DNA of 64,000 bases, from assembly GCF_042648805.1 (NCBI RefSeq), contig NZ_JBHRXZ010000024.1, positions 248,001 to 312,000 on the forward strand, read 5' to 3'. Numbering within the stretch: position 1 is the stretch's first letter; every line of letters starts with the position of its first letter. The stretch comes from Azomonas tarimensis (GTDB lineage: Bacteria > Pseudomonadota > Gammaproteobacteria > Pseudomonadales > Pseudomonadaceae). The position numbers were made by a program, and so were the translations under genes. The notes beneath the pieces are model-generated. The model made no database searches and was not told the DNA's origin. It saw only the letters and a list, made by a program, of their open reading frames with translations. Below, piece after piece: positions 17,504 through 25,238 of the stretch.

Positions 17504-18997
17504 ATGGAATTCGTTGTCAAAAGCGCCAATGCCACCTCCGTCAAAACCGCCACCCTGGTCCTTCCCATTGCCGAGGGCTGTCTCCTTGGCGAGGTTGCCC
17601 AGGCCGTGGACGTCGCGAGCGATGGTGCCCTGACTGCCGTGCTCAAGCGCAAGGACATCGAAGGCAAGCCGGGACAGACCCTGTTGCTGCACCACCTGCC
17701 GAATCTCAAGGCCGAGCGCATATTGCTGGTGGGCATCGGCAAGGCTGACGAACTTACCACCCGCAACTGGCGCAAGGTCTCCGGCGCCATCAATTCCGTG
17801 CTCAAGGGGCTCGGTGGCAGCGACGCGGCGCTGGCGATGCAGGAAATCAGGGTGCAAGGTCGCGACGCCTATGCCAGCGCGCGGCTGCTGGTTGAGATCC
17901 TTGCCGATGGGCAGTATCTCTTCGAACAGTTCAAGAGCAAGAAATCCGATCCGCGCGCGCTGAAGAAGATCACCCTGCTCTGCGCCAAGCCCGACCAGCC
18001 CGAGCTCGAGCGGGGCGTCGCGCATGCCCAGGCGATCGCCGCCGGCATGACCTACACCCGCGACCTCGGCAACCTGCCGCCGAACATCTGCCATCCAACC
18101 TATCTGGCTGACGAGGCCAAGAAGCTCGCCAAGGGCAACAAGAGCCTGAAGGTCGAGTCGCTGGACGAGAAACAACTCCGCGAGCTGGGCGCTGGCGCCT
18201 TTCTCGCCGTTGCCCAGGGCAGTGACCAGCCTCCGCGCCTGATCGTGCTGCAGTACAGCGGTGGCAAGAAGTCCGACAAGCCTTACGTGATCGTCGGCAA
18301 GGGCATCACTTTCGACACCGGCGGCATCAGCCTCAAGCCCGGCGCCGCCATGGACGAGATGAAGTACGACATGTGCGGCGCGGCTACCGTTCTCGGCCTG
18401 TTCGAAACCCTGATCCGCCTGCAACTGCCGATCAACGTCGTCGGCCTGGTCGCCTGCGCGGAAAACATGCCCAGCGGTGGCGCGAGCCGCCCCGGGGACA
18501 TCGTCACCACCATGAGCGGGCAGACAGTCGAGATCCTCAACACCGATGCCGAGGGCCGTCTGGTGCTGTGCGACACCCTGACCTACGCCGAGCGCTTCAA
18601 GCCCCAGGCCGTGATCGACATAGCCACCCTCACCGGCGCCTGCATCGTGGCCCTGGGTAGCCACACCACCGGCCTGCTTGGCAACGACGACGAACTGGTG
18701 CAGCAGTTGCTGCAAGCCGGCCAGTCTGCCGATGACCGCGCCTGGCAGCTTCCGCTGTTCGACGAATACCAGGAGCAGTTGGACAGCCCCTTCGCCGACA
18801 TGGCCAACATTGGCGGCTCCAAGGCTGGCACCATCACTGCGGCCTGCTTCCTGTCCCGCTTCACCAAGGCCTATCCCTGGGCGCACCTGGATATCGCCGG
18901 TACCGCCTGGGTGAGCGGAGGGAAGGAAAAGGGCGCCACCGGCCGTCCGGTGCCGATGCTGACCCAGTACCTGCTTGACCGCCTGCAGTCGGCCTGA
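17504..18997 (+). CDS. pepA: Leucyl aminopeptidase (M17) / PepA
   Basis: About 497 residues. The C-terminal catalytic domain has the GKGITFDTGGISLKPG metal-binding segment and the NTDAEGRLVLCD signature with its bimetal ligands. It removes N-terminal residues from peptides; in pseudomonads it also acts as a DNA-binding regulator (PhpA/CarP-type roles). The start at 17504 (MEFVVKSANATSV) gives the family length; the open frame extends upstream to 17396 but that part resembles nothing. holC follows after 21 nt. Confidence 0.95.
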   Translation: MEFVVKSANATSVKTATLVLPIAEGCLLGEVAQAVDVASDGALTAVLKRKDIEGKPGQTLLLHHLPNLKAERILLVGIGKADELTTRNWRKVSGAINSVLKGLGGSDAALAMQEIRVQGRDAYASARLLVEILADGQYLFEQFKSKKSDPRALKKITLLCAKPDQPELERGVAHAQAIAAGMTYTRDLGNLPPNICHPTYLADEAKKLAKGNKSLKVESLDEKQLRELGAGAFLAVAQGSDQPPRLIVLQYSGGKKSDKPYVIVGKGITFDTGGISLKPGAAMDEMKYDMCGAATVLGLFETLIRLQLPINVVGLVACAENMPSGGASRPGDIVTTMSGQTVEILNTDAEGRLVLCDTLTYAERFKPQAVIDIATLTGACIVALGSHTTGLLGNDDELVQQLLQAGQSADDRAWQLPLFDEYQEQLDSPFADMANIGGSKAGTITAACFLSRFTKAYPWAHLDIAGTAWVSGGKEKGATGRPVPMLTQYLLDRLQSA

Positions 18998-19018
18998 CCC
19001 AGCGGCGACCCACTGAGC

Positions 19019-19438
19019 ATGACGCGCATCGAGTTCTATGTCCTGCCAGACGCCGATCCCAAAGGTCGGTTGCTGGCAGCCTGCCGCCTGGCCAGCAAGG
19101 CCTGGCAGCATGAATTGCCGGTATTCGTGCGCTGTCAGGACGAGCGGGAGTGCGGCGAACTGGACGCCTTGCTCTGGAGTTTTCGCGGCGAGCGCTTCAT
19201 TCCTCACAACCTGCATGACGAGGACCCGATGGCCCCGGTGGTCATCGGGCTCGACCAGCCGCCAGCGCAACCCCAGGCAGTGCTGATCAACCTCGCTCAG
19301 GACCTGTCGGGTCATCTTGACCGTTACAGCCGGGTGTTCGAAATCGTCAACCAGGAGCCGCATCAGCTGGCGCGCAGCCGGGAGAACTTCCGCGTGTACC
19401 GGCGACAGGGCTATGATCCGAAGCGCGTAGAACTCTGA
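19019..19438 (+). CDS. holC: DNA polymerase III chi subunit
   Basis: A 139-residue protein opening TRIEFYVLPDADPKGRLLAA, with conserved FIPHNL and APVVIGLD segments of HolC. Chi links the clamp loader to SSB at the replication fork. The position between pepA and valS is the conserved pseudomonad and enteric order. Confidence 0.93.
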   Translation: MTRIEFYVLPDADPKGRLLAACRLASKAWQHELPVFVRCQDERECGELDALLWSFRGERFIPHNLHDEDPMAPVVIGLDQPPAQPQAVLINLAQDLSGHLDRYSRVFEIVNQEPHQLARSRENFRVYRRQGYDPKRVEL

Positions 19439-19456
19439 CCACGCCGCGGAGCGAAC

Positions 19457-19750
19457 ATGGAAGACACCTCCCCAAAAACCCGGCCCCTTCTGGATGACCT
19501 GGAAGCCATTCACGAACTGCTGGACGGCCACGCCTCCGCAGTGTCGCTGATCGACCCCGACCTGGTTCCGGTGCTCTGCGAGGTGGTGGAGCCATCCATT
19601 CAGGACACCCGGCTTTCACCTCAGTTAAGGACCGAGGCGAGTCTGATCGTGCGGCAACTGATCGAAGAATTTCTACCACAGATCGAGACTGAGCTGCGGC
19701 GTCGGCTGGAAGTGCGCCTCGACCACTTGAGCCGCGTGCGCAAACCCTGA
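19457..19750 (+). CDS. Conserved small protein of unknown function between holC and valS
   Basis: A 97-residue, acidic, mostly alpha-helical protein (MEDTSPKTRPLLDDLEAIHE...), without signal peptide or membrane segment. I recognise only that pseudomonads carry an uncharacterised small gene at this spot. It starts 18 nt after holC and is followed after about 90 nt by valS, so it is probably cotranscribed with pepA-holC. C-terminal residues form a likely amphipathic helix (LEVRLDHLSRV). A replication role is possible by context only. Confidence 0.75.
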   Translation: MEDTSPKTRPLLDDLEAIHELLDGHASAVSLIDPDLVPVLCEVVEPSIQDTRLSPQLRTEASLIVRQLIEEFLPQIETELRRRLEVRLDHLSRVRKP

Positions 19751-19842
19751 GCATCCGAGAGCGTCGCTGCGGTCCCGGCCCACGCGCTTTGCCTTTATAC
19801 TCGCCCCTTTTCACCTCGATTCTCCAAGGTTTCCCGCCCCGC

Positions 19843-22677
19843 ATGGACAAGACCTACCAGCCGCATGCCATCGAATCCCACTGGTACAACGAGTGGGAGT
19901 CGAAAGACTACTTCGCGCCCCAGGGCTCGGGCGAGCCCTACACCATCATGATCCCGCCGCCGAACGTCACCGGCAGCCTGCACATGGGCCACGGCTTCAA
20001 CAATGCCATCATGGACGCGCTGATCCGCTGGCGCCGCATGCAGGGCCGCAACACTCTGTGGCAGCCGGGGACCGACCACGCCGGCATCGCCACCCAGATG
20101 GTGGTGGAGCGCCAGCTCGGTGCGCAGGGCGTGAGCCGGCATGACTTGGGTCGCGAGAAGTTCCTAGAGAAGGTCTGGGAATGGAAGGAGCAGTCGGGCG
20201 GCACCATCACCCGGCAGATCCGTCGCCTGGGCTCCTCGGTCGACTGGTCCCGCGAGCGCTTCACCATGGACGAGGGGTTGTCCGAAGCGGTGAAGGAAGC
20301 CTTTGTGCGCCTGCACGAGGACGGCCTGATCTACCGCGGCAAGCGCTTGGTCAACTGGGACACCAAGCTGCACACCGCCATCTCCGATCTGGAGGTGGAA
20401 AACCACGACGAGAAGGGCCACCTCTGGCACCTGCGCTATCCCCTGGCCGAGGGCGCCCGCACCGGTGAAGGACTGGACTATCTGGTGGTCGCCACTACTC
20501 GTCCGGAAACCATGCTCGGTGACTCGGCGATCGCGGTTCACCCCGAAGACGAACGCTACAGGGACCTGATCGGTCGCCATGTGATGCTGCCGCTGGTCAA
20601 CCGGCTGATCCCCATCGTCGGCGACGAGTATGTCGATCGAGAATTCGGCACCGGCTGCGTGAAGATCACCCCGGCCCATGACTTCAACGACTATGAAGTC
20701 GGCAAGCGCCACCACCTGCCGCTGATCAACATCTTCGACCGGGACGCAAGGGTTCTGGCCCGCGCCCAGGTCTTTCATGTCGACGGTACGCCCAACGACC
20801 GTGTCGACCCGAGCCTGCCGGACGGCTACGCCGGCATGGACCGCTATGACGCGCGCAAGGCGATCGTCGCCGAATTCCAAGGCATGGGCCTGCTGGAAAA
20901 GATCGACGCCCACGCCCTGAAGGTCCCACGCGGCGACCGCTCCGGCACCGTGATCGAACCCTGGCTCACCGACCAGTGGTACGTCTCCACCAAGCCGCTG
21001 GCGGAGAAGGCCATCGCCGCCGTGGAAAGCGGCCAGATTCAGTTCGTGCCCAAGCAGTACGAGAACATGTACTTCAGTTGGATGCGCGACATTCAAGATT
21101 GGTGCATCAGCCGCCAGCTCTGGTGGGGCCACCGCATCCCGGCCTGGTACGACGAGGCCGGCAATGTCTATGTCGGCCGTGACGAGGCCGAGGCGCGGCG
21201 TCGCTACAACGTGCCGAACAACGTCGACCTGCGCCAGGACGACGACGTGCTGGACACCTGGTTCAGCTCTGGGCTGTGGACCTTCTCCACCCTGGGCTGG
21301 CCGGAACAGACCGACTTCCTCAAGACCTTCCACCCCACCGACGTGCTGGTCACCGGCTTCGACATCATCTTCTTCTGGGTCGCCCGGATGATCATGATGT
21401 CGACTCACCTGACCGGGCAGATCCCGTTCAAGACCGTCTACGTCCACGGCCTGGTGCGCGATGCCCAGGGCCAGAAGATGTCCAAGTCCAAGGGCAACGT
21501 GCTGGATCCGCTGGACATCGTCGACGGCATCGAGCTCGATACCCTGCTGGAAAAACGCACCAGCGGCATGATGCAACCCAAGCTCGCCGAGAAGATCGCC
21601 AAGCAGACCCGCGCCGAGTTCCCCGAAGGCATCGCCAGCTACGGCACCGACGCCCTGCGCTTCACCTTCTGCTCGCTGGCCTCCACCGGCCGCGACATCA
21701 AGTTCGACATGGGCCGGGTCGAGGGCTACCGCAACTTCTGCAACAAGCTGTGGAACGCGGCCAACTTCGTGTTCGAGAACACCGAAGACAAGGACACGGG
21801 CGTGAATGACGAACCCGTGGAGCTGTCCTCGGTGGACCGCTGGATCATCTCCGCCCTGCAGCGCACCGAGCTGGAAGTGAACCGCCAGTTGGAAGCCTTC
21901 CGCTTCGACTTGGCCACCCAGGCCCTCTACGAATTCGTCTGGGACGAGTACTGCGCCTGGTATCTCGAGCTGGTCAAGCCGGTGCTCTGGGATGAGAACG
22001 CCTCGGCCGAACGCCAGCGCGGCACACGCCGCACCCTGGTCCGGGTGCTGGAAGCCGCGCTGCGCCTTGCCCACCCCTTCATGCCCTTCATCACCGAAGA
22101 GATCTGGCAGCGCGTCGCGCCACTGGCCGCCAAGTCGGGCCCGACTCTGATGCTCCAGCCCTGGCCGGACGCCACCGAAGACCGTATCGACGAACAGGCC
22201 GAGTTCGACATCGACTGGGTCAAGGCGCTGATGCTCGGCGTGCGGCAGATCCGCGGCGAGATGAACATCTCCATGGCCAGGAAGATCGACCTGGTGCTGC
22301 GCAACGCCGACGATACCGACCGCCGCCGACTCGCCGAAAACGAGCCACTGCTGAAAAAGCTGGCCAAGCTCGAAACCATCACCGTGCTGCCGGCCGATCA
22401 GGAACCGCCACTGGCTGCCACGGCACTGGTAGGCGAGATGGAAGTGCTGGTGCCGATGGCCGGCCTGATCGACAAGGACGCCGAACTGGCGCGTCTGGAC
22501 AAGGAAATCGCCAAGCTCGAAGGCGAGGTCAAGCGGGTCGGCGGCAAGCTGTCCAATGAGGGCTTCGTCTCCAAGGCCCCCGCCGAGGTGATCGACAAGG
22601 AACGCGCCAAACTGGCCGAAGCCGAGCAGGCCCGGGCCAGGCTGGCCGAACAGCGCGGGCGCATCGCCAGCCTGTAA
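19843..22677 (+). CDS. valS: Valyl-tRNA synthetase
   Basis: A 944-residue class Ia synthetase. The HIGH motif is HMGH (residues 47-50), KMSKS is at 545-549, an editing CP1 domain lies between them, and a C-terminal coiled coil (KDAELARLDKEIAKLEGEV onward) is present. The start at 19843 (MDKTYQPHAIESHWY) is the family start; an in-frame ATG 54 nt upstream is spurious. A GC-rich hairpin follows the stop. Confidence 0.97.
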   Translation: MDKTYQPHAIESHWYNEWESKDYFAPQGSGEPYTIMIPPPNVTGSLHMGHGFNNAIMDALIRWRRMQGRNTLWQPGTDHAGIATQMVVERQLGAQGVSRHDLGREKFLEKVWEWKEQSGGTITRQIRRLGSSVDWSRERFTMDEGLSEAVKEAFVRLHEDGLIYRGKRLVNWDTKLHTAISDLEVENHDEKGHLWHLRYPLAEGARTGEGLDYLVVATTRPETMLGDSAIAVHPEDERYRDLIGRHVMLPLVNRLIPIVGDEYVDREFGTGCVKITPAHDFNDYEVGKRHHLPLINIFDRDARVLARAQVFHVDGTPNDRVDPSLPDGYAGMDRYDARKAIVAEFQGMGLLEKIDAHALKVPRGDRSGTVIEPWLTDQWYVSTKPLAEKAIAAVESGQIQFVPKQYENMYFSWMRDIQDWCISRQLWWGHRIPAWYDEAGNVYVGRDEAEARRRYNVPNNVDLRQDDDVLDTWFSSGLWTFSTLGWPEQTDFLKTFHPTDVLVTGFDIIFFWVARMIMMSTHLTGQIPFKTVYVHGLVRDAQGQKMSKSKGNVLDPLDIVDGIELDTLLEKRTSGMMQPKLAEKIAKQTRAEFPEGIASYGTDALRFTFCSLASTGRDIKFDMGRVEGYRNFCNKLWNAANFVFENTEDKDTGVNDEPVELSSVDRWIISALQRTELEVNRQLEAFRFDLATQALYEFVWDEYCAWYLELVKPVLWDENASAERQRGTRRTLVRVLEAALRLAHPFMPFITEEIWQRVAPLAAKSGPTLMLQPWPDATEDRIDEQAEFDIDWVKALMLGVRQIRGEMNISMARKIDLVLRNADDTDRRRLAENEPLLKKLAKLETITVLPADQEPPLAATALVGEMEVLVPMAGLIDKDAELARLDKEIAKLEGEVKRVGGKLSNEGFVSKAPAEVIDKERAKLAEAEQARARLAEQRGRIASL

Positions 22678-22685
22678 CCTCCCAC

Positions 22686-22710
22686 CCGCGGCGGCTTAGG
22701 GCCGCCGCGG
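22686..22710 (+). terminator. GC-rich hairpin after valS
   Basis: A perfect 10-bp stem CCGCGGCGGC (22686-22695) / GCCGCCGCGG (22701-22710) starting 9 nt past the valS stop; only a weak TGCTTT follows. It may terminate the valS transcript, cutting it off from the jet remnant. Confidence 0.55.
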
Positions 22711-22728
22711 TGCTTTCGGGCCAACCCC

Positions 22729-23148
22729 ATGGACTATCGCGAACTGGTCGCCCTGCGCCAGCATCACCCCGCCTGGCGCCTGCTCCGCGCAGACCATGCG
22801 CCGCTGATCGTCAGCTTTCTGCAGCGCACCTTCGTCGAACCCAACCTGCGCAGTGTCGGCGAACACAGCCTCGCCTCGCGGCTCGACGACCTGCTCTATC
22901 ATCTCAACCGCGACAGCGACGAGCCGCTGTTTCCGCGCCCGGCCGCCGAATACCTCGACCACTGGGCCGACAACGCCAACGGCTGGCTGCGCAAGTACTA
23001 TCCACCCGACGACGACGAGGCCCACTTCGAACTCACCGCTGCCAGCGAGCAAGCCATCGAGTGGCTGGCGAGCCTCGGCAAGCGCCAGTTCGTCGGCACC
23101 GAGTCGCGACTGCTGGCAGTGGTCGAGCTGCTGCCAGCGTCCCCCTGA
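22729..23148 (+). pseudogene. jetA: jetA remnant: DUF3375 N-terminal part (Wadjet kleisin, MukF-like)
   Basis: 139 codons starting MDYRELVALRQHHPAWRLL, followed by an LDDLLYHL helix, FPRPAAEYLDHWA, and ending near KRQFVGTESRLL. This reads like the first quarter of a DUF3375/JetA protein (normally close to 500 aa). After SRLL only about a dozen residues remain before a stop, and the jetB start follows 22 nt later, so roughly 350 codons including the C-terminal kleisin part are missing. No strong ribosome-binding site is visible. Family assignment is from memory of the sequence pattern; the order jetA-jetB-jetC-jetD supports it. A functional truncated protein is unlikely. Confidence 0.75.
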
Positions 23149-23170
23149 TCGTCTTCAGCCAGTGACCGCC

Positions 23171-23765
23171 ATGACCGATACCGAACTGCCTTATTCGCAG
23201 CTGCTGATCGCCCTGTTCAAGGGCGTGCTCTACCGCGAGGATGACCCCGGCCTCTGGCAGACCCTGCTCGATCGCCACGCCGCAGCGAGCGATTACCTCG
23301 GTGTACTGGGCCTCGAGCTGGTTCTGGACGAGGCCGAAGGCTACGCCTACCTGCGTCAGCGCACAGCCGAGGACGCCGGCGGGGCCGCCCTGCCCCGGCT
23401 CATTCCCAGGCGCCAGTTGAGCTACCCGGTGAGCCTGCTGCTGGCCCTGTTGCGCAAGCGCATGGCCGAATTCGACGCCTCTGGTGCCGACAGCCGGCTG
23501 ATCGTCAGCCGCGAACAGCTGACCGATATGCTCAGGCTGTTCTTCGAAGAGGGCAGCAACGAAGCCAAACTGGCCGACCGTCTACGCCCAGGTGGCCAGG
23601 GTGGTGGAGCTGGGCTTCCTGCGCCGGCTGCGCGGCGACGAGGAGCGCTACGAGGTGCGCCGCATCCCCAAGGCGTTCGTGGACGCCCAGTGGCTCAACG
23701 AACTCGATCAGCGCCTGGCCGAATACCGTGCACAGCACCCGGTAGGTCGGATTAGCGAAGCGTAA
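23171..23765 (+). pseudogene. jetB: jetB with frameshift: DUF4194 (Wadjet MukE-like subunit)
   Basis: Starts MTDTELPYSQLLIALFKGVL, continues through LELVLDEAEGYAYLRQR and RRQLSYPVSLLLALLRKRM, the usual DUF4194 pattern. Near 23577-23582, after EAKLADR, the frame breaks; the expected continuation VYAQVARVVELGFLRRL and then YEVRRIPKAFVDAQWL reads on in the third frame to a stop at 23763-23765. The spacing fits loss of 2 nt. The last residues (VGRISEA) are encoded by the first copy of the 83-bp repeat, so the native C terminus has also been replaced. JetB normally bridges the JetA kleisin and the JetC SMC heads. Confidence 0.78.
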
Positions 23766-24239
23766 TCCGACAACAGCGCCGAAGACTGCACAGGAACCCT
23801 TGGATTACCCTGCCCTGATCCAGCGTAGGTCGGCTTAGCGCAGCGTAAGCCGACAGCAGCGCCGAAGACTGCACAGGAACCCTTGGATTACCCTGCCCTG
23901 ATCCAGCGTAGGTCGGCTTAGCGCAGCGTAAGCCGACAGCAGCGCCGAAGACTGCACAGGAACCCTTGGATTACCCTGCCCTGATCCAGCGTAGGTCGGC
24001 TTAGCGCAGCGTAATCCGACAACAGCGCCAAAAACTGCACAGGAACCCTTGGATTACCCTGCCCTGATCCAGCGTAGGTCGGCTTAGCGCAGCGTAAGCC
24101 GACAGCAGCGCCGAAGACTGCACAGGAACCCTTGGATTACCCTGCCCTGATCCAGCGTAGGTCGGCTTAGCGCAGCGTAAGCCGACAGCAGCGCCGAAGA
24201 CTGCACAGGAACCCTTGGATTACCCTGCCCTGATCCAGC
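23742..24239 (+). repeat. Six tandem 83-bp repeats with a REP-like palindrome
   Basis: Six head-to-tail copies of exactly 83 bp start at 23742, 23825, 23908, 23991, 24074 and 24157. Each begins GTAGGTCGG, carries an inverted repeat, then CAGGAACCCTTGGATTACCC, and ends TGATCCAGC. Copy 1 has the arms GTCGGATTA / TAATCCGAC; copies 2, 3, 5 and 6 have GTCGGCTTA / TAAGCCGAC; copy 4 is mixed (GTCGGCTTA / TAATCCGAC) and also has AAAAAC for GAAGAC. The first copy runs into the 3' end of jetB; the array ends 55 bp before the jetC start. The region 23766-24294 otherwise holds no gene. Confidence 0.95.
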
Positions 24240-24294
24240 CCCAGGCCTCAACCCATTTCATCGCACCCCAAGGCCACAGACCGCCGAGCCCGCC

Positions 24295-24939
24295 ATGAAC
24301 ACGCCCGAACCGCTTTCCCTGCTCGACTTCGCCGAATCCGACGCACGCGCCGGGTTTAGCCTGCATGCCCTGGAGGTCTACAACTGGGGCACCTTCCACG
24401 GGCGGGTGTGGCGCTTTCCGGTGGGCGGCGACAACGCCCTGCTGACCGGCGACATCGGCTCGGGCAAGTCGACCCTTGTGGATGCGGTGACCACGTTGCT
24501 GGTGCCGGCACAGAAGATCGCCTACAACAAGGCTGCCGGCGCCGAGGCCAAAGAGCGCACCCTGCGTTCCTACGTGCTGGGCTTTTACAAGCTGCGTATC
24601 GGCGAGTTCTCCACACGCATCGCTGCCCTGCAACAACGCCAGAGCGCGCTGGACGCGCGGCTGGGGCTGCTCAATCAGCTGTCGGTGCTCCAGGACTTCC
24701 AGGCGCTGGACTGGCGTCCGCTGCTGCTGGAGATACAGCGCCTGGACGACGAGCGCCGGGAGCTGGAGACCCGTTCGGACACCCTGCGCGCCCTGCAGGA
24801 CAACCTGCGCAGCCTGGAGCAGGAGCTGCGCCAGTGGCGGAATGAACTTGAAGCCAAAAGTCGGGAACTGGCGCGCAGCGAGAGCATCAAGGGTTGTGGG
24901 GCCAGGAACCGGAGGACAAGCGATGCGTGTCGACCCTGA
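24295..24939 (+). pseudogene. jetC: jetC remnant: SMC-like ATPase N-terminus (MukB-like)
   Basis: Starts MNTPEPLSLLDFAESDARAG; the Walker A motif GDIGSGKST is at residues 52-60, followed by the AYNKAAGAEAKERTLRSYVL segment typical of JetC. Directly after LGFYK (about residue 101) the sequence jumps into coiled-coil heptads (LRIGEFSTRIAALQQRQ... to about residue 197), so the part of the head after Walker A looks deleted. The frame then runs out of phase at about 24890, where jetD sequence begins. The signature and Walker B motifs and most of the approximately 1100-residue protein are missing. Confidence 0.78.
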
Positions 24940-25124
24940 CGCGCCTCAGCGCCGCGGAGAGGCTGCTCTACGACGATCTTCGTCAAGACCGACTGCAACA
25001 TAGCGATGGCGCGCCCGCACGGCGGGTCCGCCTAGAGCAGGAGCATGTGCGCTTCGGCTGGTTGCAGGCCGCACTTGCCACTATCGGCACCAGCCCCAGC
25101 TACTCGCCAGCCGGCCTCGGGTAG
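24894..25124 (+). pseudogene. jetD: jetD remnant: C-terminal end of the Wadjet TOPRIM nuclease subunit
   Basis: The frame reads LWGQEPEDKR..., then LSAAERLLYDDLRQDRL and VRLEQEHVRFGWLQAAL, which resembles the extreme C terminus of JetD (DUF3322/DUF2220) proteins. The TOPRIM catalytic part is absent. It is fused out of frame to the jetC coiled coil at about 24890, suggesting one deletion removed the end of jetC and most of jetD. The call depends on remembered family sequence and on gene order; the fragment is short. Confidence 0.6.
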
Positions 25125-25238
25125 CAACCCGTAGGCAGCAGGCCAATAGCGCCAAGGGCCTGATCAGAGCCCCTGTTCGGCCGTCCGAAACGCCTGTCAT
25201 AATCGGTTACTTTTTCCAACTGACAGGTCGCGTTCACC
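25125..25238 (+). promoter_or_regulatory. nhaD upstream region
   Basis: A 114-bp gap between the jet remnant and nhaD. TTCGGC (about 25176-25181) with CATAAT (25198-25203) 16 nt later is a plausible but weak promoter. I see no convincing sodium riboswitch fold by eye. Confidence 0.35.

Noticed and set aside
17462..19531. A 689-codon minus-strand open frame opposite pepA and holC
   Set aside because: It is antisense to two well-recognised genes and reads as low-complexity shadow protein, as expected from high GC at third codon positions.
20164..22074. A 636-codon minus-strand open frame opposite valS
   Set aside because: Shadow of valS, whose HMGH and KMSKS motifs and full length are clear.
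23570..23590. Programmed frameshifting in jetB
   Set aside because: No slippery heptamer or downstream structure is evident, and the neighbouring genes are also broken.
23742..24239. The regular repeats as a CRISPR array
   Set aside because: The 83-bp units are almost identical throughout and contiguous, with no unique spacers and no cas genes nearby.
22729..25124. The locus as a new compact working defence system
   Set aside because: The pieces match truncated parts of a known four-gene system; key elements (kleisin C-terminus, SMC Walker B/signature, TOPRIM) are missing and jetB is out of frame. Decay is the simpler reading.
25125..25238. A sodium riboswitch upstream of nhaD
   Set aside because: I looked for a conserved fold and could not support one by eye in this short region.
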